A DNA stretch of 64,000 nt from Candidatus Thalassarchaeum betae (GCA_022447095.1 JAKUUP010000002.1:1-64000); one strand, 5' to 3'. Shown: positions 32,004 through 40,705, counted from the first letter of the stretch. The notes: generated by a model not told the origin, from the sequence alone. Numbers and translations are program-made.

Positions 32004-33494
32004 TCATCGGGCTTGCACCGTTATCGTTGACTTCGTCGATGCTCCTCTGTCGTCGGTGACAGTCAGGTGAAAGACGTGCACACCGCTGGCTATCCGGACG
32101 CGAATCTGCGGCGTGTCTCCGATGACCACCCCTTTTCCATCCTCCCATGCCCATCCCTCGATAGTGCCGTCGGGGTCGTACGAGCGACCACCATCAAGCA
32201 GCACTGTTGCCTTGCGGTCCTCGTCGACATCAACGGTGCGGTCATCGCCAGCGTCGGCAACCGGAGGGAGGTTAATCGCGCGGGCTGATGCTGAAAGGTC
32301 ATCGAGTAGGTCGGCTTCAACGGCCTGCTCGTCCACCTTAATCTCCATCGCTTCCTCTAGGGTGTCGAGGATGTCCCTGGCTTGATCGGGGAGGGCCGGC
32401 CTCTCATCGGCCATCTGCTCTTCCTCCTCGGAGAGAGAGCCTGAGAATTCGTCCGAACTCGATTCAGTTGGCTCCTCTGTAGTTAGGAAGTCGTCATGAC
32501 GAGGGGGCATGTCGGGGTCGAGAATGATCATGGGAGCAGGTGCCCCTCCCTTCCTGTCGTCACCAAGCACAGCAACTCGTTCACCCAGATCAAGAATGTG
32601 TTCGACCACGCCGATGTGCTCGAACTGCCAGATGACCTCGCCGCCCTTGGTAATCCGAAAGACGTCAAACCACGATGCGACCAACAGGTCATCACCCCAT
32701 GCACAGACACCCGATATCTGGTAGTCAAGTTCCGCTATCAACTGCTCTTGTCGCTCATCGATATCTAGACTGAGCAGGCTACCGTCAAAGCAGCCCACCA
32801 CCACGCCCGAGTCGGTGGCCAACAGAGTGGTTGCTCTCGCGGGCAACTCGGAGATGTTGACGAGTCCGCGCTCGGAATGCCAGCACTCCAGCCTGTTCTC
32901 AGGCCGTTCGTCCACTGTCATGCCAAGAGAGTTGCGAGCGACTACGAGAATACCGTCAGAGCGGAAAGTCATGCATGATATCGTCTCAACATCATCCTCT
33001 GCGGCCGGTGAATCTTGCAACACCTCGAGTTTTGGACCGAGGACGAGCAATCTGCCGTCCTCAAGCGCGATAGCGCAGGTTCCATCTTGGGCGCTGGCGA
33101 GTCCGGTTGGATGGCCGACGTGCAACTTGGCGGCCTCGCTGCCATCAGTGGCAAGAACCGTCAGGTAGCCGGAGCCGTCGGCCACTACCACGTGAGCGGC
33201 CGAGGTCGTCATCGTCTCACAACCAGATTCTAGAGGGTACGACCATCGGGGTTCGGAGTGGAACGAGGATACACCGCCCGTGTTAGTGGCCCCGACCACT
33301 AAGTCGCCTAGACCAGCCAGTCCAACTACCCTGCTGCCGAGGTCAGTGGATTCGATGACGACACCGTCGCAGCCGAACACATGTAGGGCTCCGGAGTCGC
33401 ACCCGATGGCGAAGTCACCGCCAGGGAGAACGCAGGTGCAGCGGGCGACTTCGTCGAGGTCGATGCTGGCGAGAGAGTCTATCGTGCCGCTCAT
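32004..33494 (-). CDS. Beta-propeller protein with C-terminal PKD domain, no signal peptide
   Basis: I chose ATG 33494 with AGGAG just upstream, over the TTG at 33512 (496 residues). About the first 330 residues are WD40-like propeller blades (GGDFAIGCDSGALHVFGCDG, DGSGYLTVLATDGSEAAKLHVG). An acidic linker (SSSDEFSGSLSEEEEQMADERP) leads to a helical segment and then a PKD domain (~415-496, PPVADAGDDRTVDVDE...DGGRSYDPDGTIEGWAWEDG). No N-terminal signal or membrane helix is visible, which is unusual for a PKD-bearing protein. The function is unknown. Confidence 0.8.
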   Translation of the reverse strand: MSGTIDSLASIDLDEVARCTCVLPGGDFAIGCDSGALHVFGCDGVVIESTDLGSRVVGLAGLGDLVVGATNTGGVSSFHSEPRWSYPLESGCETMTTSAAHVVVADGSGYLTVLATDGSEAAKLHVGHPTGLASAQDGTCAIALEDGRLLVLGPKLEVLQDSPAAEDDVETISCMTFRSDGILVVARNSLGMTVDERPENRLECWHSERGLVNISELPARATTLLATDSGVVVGCFDGSLLSLDIDERQEQLIAELDYQISGVCAWGDDLLVASWFDVFRITKGGEVIWQFEHIGVVEHILDLGERVAVLGDDRKGGAPAPMIILDPDMPPRHDDFLTTEEPTESSSDEFSGSLSEEEEQMADERPALPDQARDILDTLEEAMEIKVDEQAVEADLLDDLSASARAINLPPVADAGDDRTVDVDEDRKATVLLDGGRSYDPDGTIEGWAWEDGKGVVIGDTPQIRVRIASGVHVFHLTVTDDRGASTKSTITVQAR

Positions 33495-33540
33495 GGTCTC
33501 CTGAGAGTTCAATCGAACTTCATTCTGCCGCGTCGGCGTG

Positions 33541-35043
33541 CTAGACGGATGCTTTTCTCTTCGCAGCGTCGTTGCGCATGCTCTCGACCTTCGCTAGGTA
33601 CTCCTCTGTGATGCCTCCGGTCACGTACTCGCCGTTGAAGCAAGAGCAGTCGAAACTGGCGATATCGGTGTCCCCTGCGCCCAGACATGCCTCGATCAAA
33701 TCAGGCAGTTCCTGATAGAGTAGCCAATCGACGCCGATGACCTCGCGAATCTCTTCTATCGTTCGACCGTGGGCGACGTACTCGTTGCGCGCGGGCATGT
33801 CGATGCCGTACACGTTAGGGTGCACGATAGGAGGAGAGGAGGAAGCGAAGAAGACATGCTTGGCTCCAGCCTCCTTGGCCATCTCGACAATCCTGCGTGA
33901 TGTGTTGCCACGGACGATGCTGTCATCCACTATCAGCACTGCCTTGCCTGCGAACTCCTCCTCGATGGTATTGAGTTTCTTCTTTACCGAGTCCTTCCTC
34001 ATGGACTGCCCCGGCATAATGAACGTCCTGCCGATGTAGCGGTTCTTGACGAAGCCCTCTCTGAAAGGCACTCCCAGTTCCATCGCCAGTTCCATAGCGG
34101 CGATCCTGCCGCTGTCGGGCACCGGTACGACCGCCTCTATGCCGTGGTCGGGATGCTCCTCCTGAATCCTTCTGGCCAGCGCAGCGCCCATCCTAAGTCG
34201 GGCCCCGTGTACTGAGACTCCATCCAGAACCGAATCGGGCCTAGCGAAATAGACATGCTCGAAGATGCACGGCGTGTGAACCGGCTCGGGGTGGCATACC
34301 TTCGACGAGAACGAGCCGTCCATACGGACGATAACGGCCTCCCCGGGCGCCACGTCGCGGTCCATCTCAAAGCCGAGCGCCTTGCAGACGACACTCTCTG
34401 AGGCGAACACACGCTCCGTGAAGCCGTCGACATCATTGATCCCAATGAACAAAGGGCGGATGCCGTTCGGGTCACGGAACGCCACCAGACCCCAACCAGT
34501 GATCAGAGTGACCGCGCTGTAACTACCCTCAGCCCGCAGGTGTGTGCGCTCGACAGCTCGGAAGATGTCGTCCTCGGCCAGAGCCTCCATCCCGCCCGGT
34601 CGTCCGTTGACCGAGCGCTGTATCTCCGCGGCGAACAGGTTCAGCAGGGCCTCGGAGTCGGAACTGGTGTTGATTCTCCTGTGGTCATACTCCAGCAGCC
34701 CGTTGATGATGTCAGAGGTGTTGTTCAGATTTCCATTGTGAGCGAGGCTGACTCCAAAGGGAGTGTTGGTATAGAACGGCTGAGCCTCGGCCGCCGAGTT
34801 CGAACCGGCCGTGGGGTAGCGTACGTGACCTATGCCCATCGAACCGTCAAGTTTGGACATATGCTTCGACCTGAAGACGTCGCGAACGAGGCCGTTTGCT
34901 CGGCGATGAGAGATGTTGTCGGAATCACTGGTTACTATGCCAGCAGCATCCTGCCCGCGGTGCTGTAGGACAAGCATGCCGTCGTAGATGCAACTTACGA
35001 CCTGCGAGTGCGGATGCCCCACGATTCCGATGATACCGCACAT
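33541..35043 (-). CDS. purF: Amidophosphoribosyltransferase
   Basis: PurF performs the first committed step of purine synthesis, making phosphoribosylamine from PRPP and glutamine. The glutaminase nucleophile is Cys2 of MCGIIGIVGH, so no long propeptide is present. The N-terminal Ntn domain contains GHVRYPTAGSNSAAEAQPF. The PRPP loop is VLIVDDSIVRGNTSRRIVEMAKEAGA (~residues 345-370), and the Cys residues in SFDCSCFNGEYVTGG match the Fe-S-containing subgroup. Length is 500. It lies downstream of rpl37e on the same strand; purA is at 54 kb. Confidence 0.97.
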   Translation of the reverse strand: MCGIIGIVGHPHSQVVSCIYDGMLVLQHRGQDAAGIVTSDSDNISHRRANGLVRDVFRSKHMSKLDGSMGIGHVRYPTAGSNSAAEAQPFYTNTPFGVSLAHNGNLNNTSDIINGLLEYDHRRINTSSDSEALLNLFAAEIQRSVNGRPGGMEALAEDDIFRAVERTHLRAEGSYSAVTLITGWGLVAFRDPNGIRPLFIGINDVDGFTERVFASESVVCKALGFEMDRDVAPGEAVIVRMDGSFSSKVCHPEPVHTPCIFEHVYFARPDSVLDGVSVHGARLRMGAALARRIQEEHPDHGIEAVVPVPDSGRIAAMELAMELGVPFREGFVKNRYIGRTFIMPGQSMRKDSVKKKLNTIEEEFAGKAVLIVDDSIVRGNTSRRIVEMAKEAGAKHVFFASSSPPIVHPNVYGIDMPARNEYVAHGRTIEEIREVIGVDWLLYQELPDLIEACLGAGDTDIASFDCSCFNGEYVTGGITEEYLAKVESMRNDAAKRKASV

Positions 35044-35091
35044 CGGATACCGTACGGGCCTAGCGGTGCGGGCCTTAGCACTTTCCGGGAA

Positions 35092-35277
35092 TCACTTGCG
35101 CTCGGACATCGAGCGGTTACGCTTGCTCCACCTGTACTTGCGAATCCTAGCAGTGGCGCCGTAGCCGCAGTGAGCGCAAACGCTCTTGGTCTTGTGATAA
35201 GAGTGCCTGCCGCAGCGACGGCAGCGGATGTGCGTCGATTTCTGACGCTTGCCCATACTTGGAGTTCCCTTAGACAT
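35092..35277 (-). CDS. rpl37e: Ribosomal protein L37e
   Basis: The 61-residue protein begins [28 protein letters not shown], the archaeal/eukaryotic L37e pattern, so I start at ATG 35277 rather than 35286. Both zinc pairs are intact (CRRCG and CAHCG). It binds 23S rRNA in the large subunit. It lies 48 bases upstream of purF on the same strand. Confidence 0.97.
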   Translation of the reverse strand: MSKGTPSMGKRQKSTHIRCRRCGRHSYHKTKSVCAHCGYGATARIRKYRWSKRNRSMSERK

Positions 35278-35345
35278 CGCTACCACCTATCTGAACAGCG
35301 CGGCCACCGACGCGGGTGTTATGAGAGTTGCCCAAGTGAAATGAG

Positions 35346-35702
35346 TCACACAGAGCCGGATTCAGACTCCAGTAGAGCAAGCAACGGGTCTTCGGGGCGT
35401 TTTCTGAGGGAGATTCTGAACAGCATCACCGTTAGGAGCACGAAGGCCAGTGGAAGGATTCTGATAATCGCCATAGCCCCCTCGACTAGGGTCAATCTGA
35501 GTGCATCCAGCCCGAATTCGACATCATGAATTTCCGCGATCACATAGGTCGCAACGAAGATGACAGCGAAGGCACCCAGCGAGGGTACCTCAGGGCGGTG
35601 GTACGGGTTGATTGTGCCGAGCATCGTGAACAACACACAGAGAGAAGTGAGGGCGGTAGCGCCGGAGAAGGCAGCGATGGCCAGTTCTATCTCAAGATTC
35701 AT
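35346..35702 (-). CDS. Small membrane protein, three helices
   Basis: I chose ATG 35702 because GGTGA precedes it (118 residues). Three hydrophobic helices are visible at about residues 6-28, 42-60 and 75-98, followed by a short charged tail. It overlaps the end of the upstream membrane-protein gene by 11 bases, so the pair is likely translated together. I recognise no family. It precedes rpl37e and purF on the same strand. Confidence 0.7.
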   Translation of the reverse strand: MNLEIELAIAAFSGATALTSLCVLFTMLGTINPYHRPEVPSLGAFAVIFVATYVIAEIHDVEFGLDALRLTLVEGAMAIIRILPLAFVLLTVMLFRISLRKRPEDPLLALLESESGSV

Positions 35703-36234
35703 CGCTTTCACCTCCGAGGTGCCGTTTCAGCACACTCTCAACGTATCGCTGCTCCCTCTCGGTGAGCGGTTCGGTCTCGGCTTCTGAGGGCACCATCCTC
35801 TCAGCGGTTCTGACGCCGAGGGCGAAAACCGCGAGTGCGAGTGCCACCCCGGGAAGTGCGGCCAGGGCCAGCAGGAAATCGGTCAAACTGGTCCCCTCTA
35901 TGGACGGGTAGGCTACGTACCAGGCGACAGCGACCAGAAGCCAGCCCGCTAGCAGGGTGGCAGGGCGGGCCTTCCAATACAGCGGGGCTCCCATCAGAAC
36001 CAAAGCAAAGCCGAAGACCGCTGGAACTACCCAGAGTGAATCGATCATGCTCAGGACCAACCTGGCCTCGGGCTCGGGAGGCTCATGCGTATGAACCAGC
36101 ATCAGAGCGAGACCCAGCAGGGCCACCGGAGCGCCGAAGCGGTGGCGTGAGAATGCCGGGCCAGTCCTGTGCATCCCTATGCCGATGACGCACAGCGCAA
36201 AACCCAGCCACACCTGCAAAGCCCAAGGGGACAT
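35692..36234 (-). CDS. Membrane protein, about six helices with a charged cytoplasmic tail
   Basis: The 180-residue protein has about six hydrophobic segments between residues 4 and 145, then a polar tail with TEREQRYVESVLKRHLGGES. It starts at ATG 36234 (MSPWALQVWLGFALCVIGIG). It overlaps the next small membrane-protein gene, and together they probably form a two-component membrane unit of unknown function. No transporter signature is visible. Confidence 0.7.
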   Translation of the reverse strand: MSPWALQVWLGFALCVIGIGMHRTGPAFSRHRFGAPVALLGLALMLVHTHEPPEPEARLVLSMIDSLWVVPAVFGFALVLMGAPLYWKARPATLLAGWLLVAVAWYVAYPSIEGTSLTDFLLALAALPGVALALAVFALGVRTAERMVPSEAETEPLTEREQRYVESVLKRHLGGESDES

Positions 36235-36376
36235 GGCCTGCGACGTGCTTGGACATTACATCGTATTTGCGCAGTAAGCCCCCGAGACCTCGCCTTCCTG
36301 CTACGCAGGAGGCTCGATAGAGTTCATAAACGGGTCATCGGTGGCCGCGGTGTCGCAAGACGCTTAGGTGAAAGCC

Positions 36377-36658
36377 ATGGTCAAGATGCCACGCACGGTG
36401 AAGCGATACAGCCCCGCTGCTGGTAAGCACACCGAGCACACCGTAGAACGCGTCAGGAAGCGACGTGCTAGCGAACTGAAGTGGGGTCAGCGCCGCTTCC
36501 GCCGGGTCACCGCGGGTTACCGCGGTTTCCCCCGTCCGAAGCCCTCTGGTGAAAAGCCGACCAGGCGTGTCAATCTCATCTACCGGTGCACAGAGACTGG
36601 TAAAGCACACTCGCCCTCGGGCAAGCGTGCTAGGAAGTTCGAACTAATCGACAAGTGA
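36377..36658 (+). CDS. rpl44e: Ribosomal protein L44e, zinc ligands mostly lost
   Basis: The 93-residue protein matches L44e along its length: KHTEHTVERV, ELKWGQRRFRRVTAGYRGFPRPKPSGEKPTRRVNLIYRC and KFELIDK. I start at ATG 36377 with AGGTGA upstream. The N-terminal YCPYC of other archaea is replaced by YSPAAG, and the second CxxCG is CTETG, so only one of four zinc cysteines remains. It opens the conserved archaeal cluster with S27e, aIF2-alpha, Nop10 and PAC2. An AT-rich TTCATAAAC about 45 bases upstream may be its TATA box. Confidence 0.95.
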   Translation: MVKMPRTVKRYSPAAGKHTEHTVERVRKRRASELKWGQRRFRRVTAGYRGFPRPKPSGEKPTRRVNLIYRCTETGKAHSPSGKRARKFELIDK

Positions 36659-36671
36659 TTGAGGTATTGAG

Positions 36672-36842
36672 ATGAGTGGGAGATTCCTGCGTGTGAACTG
36701 CCGTGACTGTGGTCACGAAGCAATCATCTTTGACAGGGCGTCGACCTTGATCGCCTGCTCCATCTGCGGTGCGACACTAGCTCGCCCAGTCGGAGGCAAG
36801 GCGGATTTGTCCGGAAGCACAATTGAAGACGTCCTCAAGTGA
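36672..36842 (+). CDS. rps27e: Ribosomal protein S27e
   Basis: This 56-residue gene is too short for the ORF track. It runs from ATG 36672 to TGA 36840-36842 and translates to MSGRFLRVNCRDCGHE...STLIACSICGATLARPVGGKA. The zinc finger is intact (CRDC and CSIC). GAGGTATTGAG precedes the start. It lies 13 bases after rpl44e and 13 bases before aIF2-alpha, the standard archaeal order. Confidence 0.96.
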   Translation: MSGRFLRVNCRDCGHEAIIFDRASTLIACSICGATLARPVGGKADLSGSTIEDVLK

Positions 36843-36855
36843 AGGGGACGTTACC

Positions 36856-37641
36856 ATGGACGGCGCAGACGACTGGCCCGAGGAGGGTGAGTTGCTCATC
36901 TGCACAGTCAAGGACGTCCGCGAAAACGGAGCTTACCTCAACCTCGACGGATATGGCGAACGTTCCGGCTTCGTCTTCATCGGGGAAGTGGCTGCCGGCT
37001 GGGTCAAGAACATCAGATCACACCTCAGAGTGGGTCAGCGGGTCGTGGCCAAGGTAATTCAAATCAAGAAGGACAGGCAGAGAGTCGAACTCTCCATCAA
37101 GTCCGTCTCCGATGAGCGCAGGAGGGACACTCTGCAGGCTTGGAAGAACAAGCAGCGTGCAGGGCAGATCATGCGCGTCGTAGCCGGGCGAGTCGGGTGG
37201 GACGAGGAAAAGACGAGCGCTGTATGCGACGAGATGGAGGAGATCTTCGGTACGCTGTATGGTGCGCTTGAGGAGTGCACCCTCAGCGAGGATGCTCTGT
37301 CCGATGCCGGCTTCACTGGCGATTGGATGAGCGTTGTCATCGAGTTGGCCGTCGAGAACATTGTCCCCCCGTTCGTAGAGATCCGTGGCGAGTTCGACAT
37401 TCAGGTCTGGGGGCCCGAGGGAGTCTATGCGATTCGCGAGGCCCTGCTCGCTGCCGAGGCCTGCGCAGTAGGTCTCGAGGAGGTTACACTGACGTGTCAC
37501 TACGACGGGGCTCCGCACTACCGAGTGGATATCCACGCCCCTGACTATCAGGCAGCCGAGTCTGTCTGGGAGGCGGCGCAGAAAGCGGCTTCGGATATCG
37601 TGTCCTCGGTCGATGGTTCAATCAGCGCTGAACGCGTCTGA
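36856..37641 (+). CDS. Translation initiation factor aIF2 alpha subunit
   Basis: aIF2-alpha is part of the heterotrimer that brings initiator tRNA to the ribosome. The N-terminal S1 domain (GELLICTVKDVRENGAYLNLDGYGERSGFVFIGEV...VAKVIQIKKDRQRVELSIKSV) is followed by a helical domain and a C-terminal alpha/beta domain (GEFDIQVWGPEGVYAIREALLAAE). I chose ATG 36856 instead of 36823, because the family begins near this point and 36823 overlaps rps27e (261 residues). It is co-directional with rps27e and nop10. Confidence 0.96.
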   Translation: MDGADDWPEEGELLICTVKDVRENGAYLNLDGYGERSGFVFIGEVAAGWVKNIRSHLRVGQRVVAKVIQIKKDRQRVELSIKSVSDERRRDTLQAWKNKQRAGQIMRVVAGRVGWDEEKTSAVCDEMEEIFGTLYGALEECTLSEDALSDAGFTGDWMSVVIELAVENIVPPFVEIRGEFDIQVWGPEGVYAIREALLAAEACAVGLEEVTLTCHYDGAPHYRVDIHAPDYQAAESVWEAAQKAASDIVSSVDGSISAERV

Positions 37642-37704
37642 GTGAGCAGTTCGAGGCACAGACTTCATTGACCCTTCCAAATCGAAGCGGGCTTAGGGGA
37701 TAGG

Positions 37705-37926
37705 ATGGTTCGCACCAAGCTTCAGCGCTGCACCTCCTGTGGCGAGCACGGTCTAGGGGCCAGATGCAAGGAGTGCGGTGCAGCCATGGTCGCCGTCTCG
37801 CCAATGAAGTTCTCACCAGAAGACCCGCAGGGAGCCAGGCGCAGGAAGAGGCTCGATGTGGGCAGCAAGGAGTGGCTGGAGTCGCTTCCTACCCCGCGCG
37901 AGGAAAACGGGGGCGAGGAGGAGTGA
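37705..37926 (+). CDS. nop10: H/ACA RNP protein Nop10
   Basis: Nop10 helps form the H/ACA guide RNP that makes pseudouridine in rRNA. The N-terminal zinc ribbon is CTSCGEHGLGARCKECG and the linker is the conserved PMKFSPEDPQGARRRKRL. At 73 residues it is slightly longer than most Nop10 because of an acidic tail. Its stop overlaps the GTG start of the PAC2 gene. Confidence 0.95.
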   Translation: MVRTKLQRCTSCGEHGLGARCKECGAAMVAVSPMKFSPEDPQGARRRKRLDVGSKEWLESLPTPREENGGEEE

Positions 37927-38687
37927 ATCGCACCAAGATACACTGGCTGGTAGGAGATGGGCTGCCCGAGCACGTCGCGATGATTGAGGCGGTACCCGGG
38001 GTCGGCAACGTCGGTAAGTTGATCGTTGACTCGCTGATCGAGAAGCATCCCTCTCGCAGCATCGGATGGATTTTGAATCCGGACTTTCCTCCTCACTCGA
38101 CTCTGGATGAGAATGGCCTAGTCGCGCCACCTCGAATCAACATCAACTCCGTGATGCTACCCGATGGCAGTACCGTGATCACGATCGGCGGGTCGCTACA
38201 GCCCATGACTGCCGTGGGTCAACACGAGATCGCAGAGAGCATCCTCGCGCTCGCGGCAGAATCGAATACACCTCGACTACTGGTACTAGCCGGCCTCGCT
38301 GCAGGAACCGATGACAAGGGCATCCACGTCATCTGCGCCGACCCCAAAGTCAGAAAGGAGATGGAGGCTGACGACATCCCCGTTAGCCGGGAGCATCCAG
38401 AGGCTGGTATGATAGGCGTCGCCGGCCTTATTCTAGCGCTCTCTCCTCTCCATGGAGTGTCCGCCATAGGACTCGTCGCAGAGACACTCGGTGCCAGTAC
38501 AGATGTGCTCGCCGCAGACCGGCTGGCATCTTGGATCGAAGCCGGACTCGACCTGCCTCTGAGTCTCGATCTGGATTCCACCGAGGAGACTGCGAGGAAG
38601 TTAATGGCAACCATGGAAGTCAGCGGCTCCATCGAAGAAACCCTGGGGGCGGAAGAGTCGGAAGGTTCCAGCGACTTCTACGTCTGA
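37923..38687 (+). CDS. PAC2-family protein (proteasome assembly chaperone-like)
   Basis: I start at GTG 37923, which overlaps the nop10 stop (GTGA), rather than the track ATG 37764 inside nop10 (254 residues). The fold and motifs fit archaeal PAC2/PbaB-like proteins: AVPGVGNVGKLIVDSLIE, ITIGGSLQPMTAVGQHEIAESIL, LVLAGLAAG, and AGLILALSPLHGVSAIGLVAETLG. They act as ATP-independent chaperones, possibly in proteasome assembly. The gene neighbourhood with nop10 is conserved in archaea. Confidence 0.92.
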   Translation: MNRTKIHWLVGDGLPEHVAMIEAVPGVGNVGKLIVDSLIEKHPSRSIGWILNPDFPPHSTLDENGLVAPPRININSVMLPDGSTVITIGGSLQPMTAVGQHEIAESILALAAESNTPRLLVLAGLAAGTDDKGIHVICADPKVRKEMEADDIPVSREHPEAGMIGVAGLILALSPLHGVSAIGLVAETLGASTDVLAADRLASWIEAGLDLPLSLDLDSTEETARKLMATMEVSGSIEETLGAEESEGSSDFYV

Positions 38688-38717
38688 ATCCACGATGACA
38701 GTACTCTAAGTAATGGA

Positions 38718-38728
38718 ATTATATTTTA
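38718..38728 (+). promoter_or_regulatory. TATA box of the phosphodiesterase lipoprotein gene
   Basis: ATTATATTTTA stands out in GC-rich sequence, with its centre 29 bases upstream of ATG 38752. That spacing predicts transcription starting at or next to the start codon, i.e. a leaderless mRNA, as is common in archaea. It also argues against the ORF-track start at 38713, which would place this element inside the coding sequence. Confidence 0.55.
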
Positions 38729-38751
38729 CGTTCCTCGACTACCGGTTGGAT

Positions 38752-40476
38752 ATGCGAAGCCTGAGTTATCTCGTCGTGCTGCTCCTTCTCTCCGGCTCTC
38801 TGGCCGGTTGCACATCGTCCCCGTATGACACCGAAACCGCGCCCGGATGCACCTATCCGGATGCGCTCAATTTCAACGAGTCGGCCGTAACTGACGACGG
38901 CTCCTGCGAATACCCCGAACCGCCCGAGGAGACCCCAGGGTGCACGTACGAGGGGGCCACCAACTACGACGAGGCGGCCACGGTCGACGACGGCTCCTGC
39001 GAATACCCTCCCGACCCAGTCCCGGGTTGCACGGATACTTCTGCCCTGAACTTCAATGCGACAGCCGACACCGATGATGGCTCCTGCAGGCACATCCAGC
39101 CCCATGTCCTGATGGTGCTTCTAGACGGCTGGAGGCCAGATGTCATCGCTGCAGCACACACCCCGACCCTCGACATGATGATGCAAGACAGCGCCTACTC
39201 GATGGAAGCAAGGGTAGAGGACACGGCCATCAGCGGGTCGGGCCACTCCAGCTTCCTGACTGGTGTCCACAGGGACAAGCACAACGTGCATGGCAACAGC
39301 TTCGGTGATGCGAACTATCAGGAATACCCCTACTGGTTCAACCTCCTGAAATACGAACGACCGGAGATGCACACGGCAGCGTACCACAACTGGCTCCCGA
39401 TGGCCAATACTGCTCTCGATTTCTCGGTGTGCGGGTACTGTGTGGATATGTACGTCACGGGGAGCGACAATTCGATCGCAACACAACTCGCCACTGACCT
39501 TGCTAACCAGCAGATGGACGCGGTGACGATAGTCATCGACGCCCCGGACGCAGCAGGACATGGCTACGGCTTCCATCCTTCGATTCCCCAGTATGTCGCT
39601 GCCATGAACCAAAGTGATGCATGGCTTGGCATGATAATGGATGCGATATTCGCTCGGACCAACTACGCCGAGGAGGACTGGATGGTGATCATCTCCTCAG
39701 ATCACGCTGGTTCCGGATATGGTCATGGGTACAACATCCCCGAGCATCGAAAGGTCCCGTTGATCATCTGGGGTGCCGAGTCCCTAGGCCCAATTTGGCC
39801 AGCCCCCGACTCGGTTGACATCGTGCCCACGGCACTGCACCACCTGGGGGTGGAGGTGAGGGCCGAGTGGGGTCTGGACGGACGAGCGGTCAGCTTTGAG
39901 CCGACAGGGCCGCCGGATGCCGAACTTGGGGTCAATCTGGTATTCAACGGAGATGCGGAGCTAGAGCGTGGCTACTGGCCGAGTGACCAAGATGCGTCAA
40001 TCCCGGGATGGACGGACAACGGCACACTCACCACTTGGATATACGGTGCACCGACATACATACTGATGGATGATCCAGGGCCTTCCGATAGGGGATTGAA
40101 CTACTTCGGCGGTGGATCCGGTGGCGACTCATCTATGCACCAAGACATCGACCTGAGTGCGATCCAATCCGACATTCAGAGCAGGAGTATCACCTATTCC
40201 CTGACAGCCTTCATTGGTGGTTATTCAACCCAGGACGACTGTATGGAGATACTCGTAGAGTTCTTCGATTCCTCGGGAAACCTCCTCCTCTCGGGCGGAA
40301 TCGGGCCCCTATACGCTGAAGACAGGAACAACACGACTGGAATATACCTCCGAGGAGAAATCGGCGAAGTCCCTCCGTCCTCGGCTTATGTGCGAGTCAC
40401 CCTCAACGCCTACTTGTCTTACGGGTACAATGATGCGTACGCTGACAACGTCTCACTGATCCTATCAACTCAATGA
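38752..40476 (+). CDS. Surface lipoprotein with three DDGSC modules and an alkaline phosphatase-superfamily phosphodiesterase domain
   Basis: Starting at ATG 38752, the protein (574 residues) has a lipoprotein signal (LLLLSGSLAGC). Three tandem Cys-containing modules follow (~30-110, GCTYPDALNFNESAVTDDGSCEY and variants). Next is a type I phosphodiesterase/nucleotide pyrophosphatase domain: VLMVLLDGWRPDVIAAAHTPTLD (first metal site), AISGSGHSSFLTGVHRDKHNVHGN around the nucleophile region, APDAAGHGYG and SSDHAGSGYGHG (metal ligands). A C-terminal beta-sandwich (~390-574) resembles a carbohydrate-binding jelly roll. It probably releases phosphate or degrades nucleotides/phosphodiesters at the cell surface. 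Confidence 0.9.
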   Translation: MRSLSYLVVLLLLSGSLAGCTSSPYDTETAPGCTYPDALNFNESAVTDDGSCEYPEPPEETPGCTYEGATNYDEAATVDDGSCEYPPDPVPGCTDTSALNFNATADTDDGSCRHIQPHVLMVLLDGWRPDVIAAAHTPTLDMMMQDSAYSMEARVEDTAISGSGHSSFLTGVHRDKHNVHGNSFGDANYQEYPYWFNLLKYERPEMHTAAYHNWLPMANTALDFSVCGYCVDMYVTGSDNSIATQLATDLANQQMDAVTIVIDAPDAAGHGYGFHPSIPQYVAAMNQSDAWLGMIMDAIFARTNYAEEDWMVIISSDHAGSGYGHGYNIPEHRKVPLIIWGAESLGPIWPAPDSVDIVPTALHHLGVEVRAEWGLDGRAVSFEPTGPPDAELGVNLVFNGDAELERGYWPSDQDASIPGWTDNGTLTTWIYGAPTYILMDDPGPSDRGLNYFGGGSGGDSSMHQDIDLSAIQSDIQSRSITYSLTAFIGGYSTQDDCMEILVEFFDSSGNLLLSGGIGPLYAEDRNNTTGIYLRGEIGEVPPSSAYVRVTLNAYLSYGYNDAYADNVSLILSTQ

Positions 40477-40504
40477 TCGGGACCGGGGATCAAATCCTCG
40501 CGAG

Positions 40505-40705
40505 TCAACCGCCCGATGAAACCACGATGAGTTCCAACCGTAAGTCGGACTCGATACGAGAAGTGTGGGGAACTATCGTATCACCATGCACTGCAAGAAC
40601 AGTAGATGATGGAATTCCAAGCCGCTCAAGCACCTCGGAGATGGTGAGCGGGCCCTCCGACTCTACCGATAGGACCTCCCCGTCGTGCTCCACCTCGACC
40701 TCCAT
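40505..40705 (-). CDS. Small ThiS/SAMP-like beta-grasp sulfur carrier (Gly-Gly tail)
   Basis: The 66-residue protein has a ubiquitin-like pattern: MEVEVEHDGEVLSVES, a central helix TISEVLERLGIPSSTVLAVHGD, and a C-terminal LELIVVSSGG. The terminal Gly-Gly suggests activation by an E1-like enzyme, with a role in tRNA thiolation, cofactor sulfuration or protein modification. The HGDTIV segment resembles ThiS/archaeal tRNA-thiolation carriers more than MoaD. It lies convergent with the phosphodiesterase gene and close to tRNA-Ser. Confidence 0.82.
   Translation of the reverse strand: MEVEVEHDGEVLSVESEGPLTISEVLERLGIPSSTVLAVHGDTIVPHTSRIESDLRLELIVVSSGG

Noticed and set aside
36823-36855. Upstream start of aIF2-alpha at 36823
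   Set aside because: It overlaps the end of rps27e, and the extra residues do not fit the family; ATG 36856 gives the standard N terminus.
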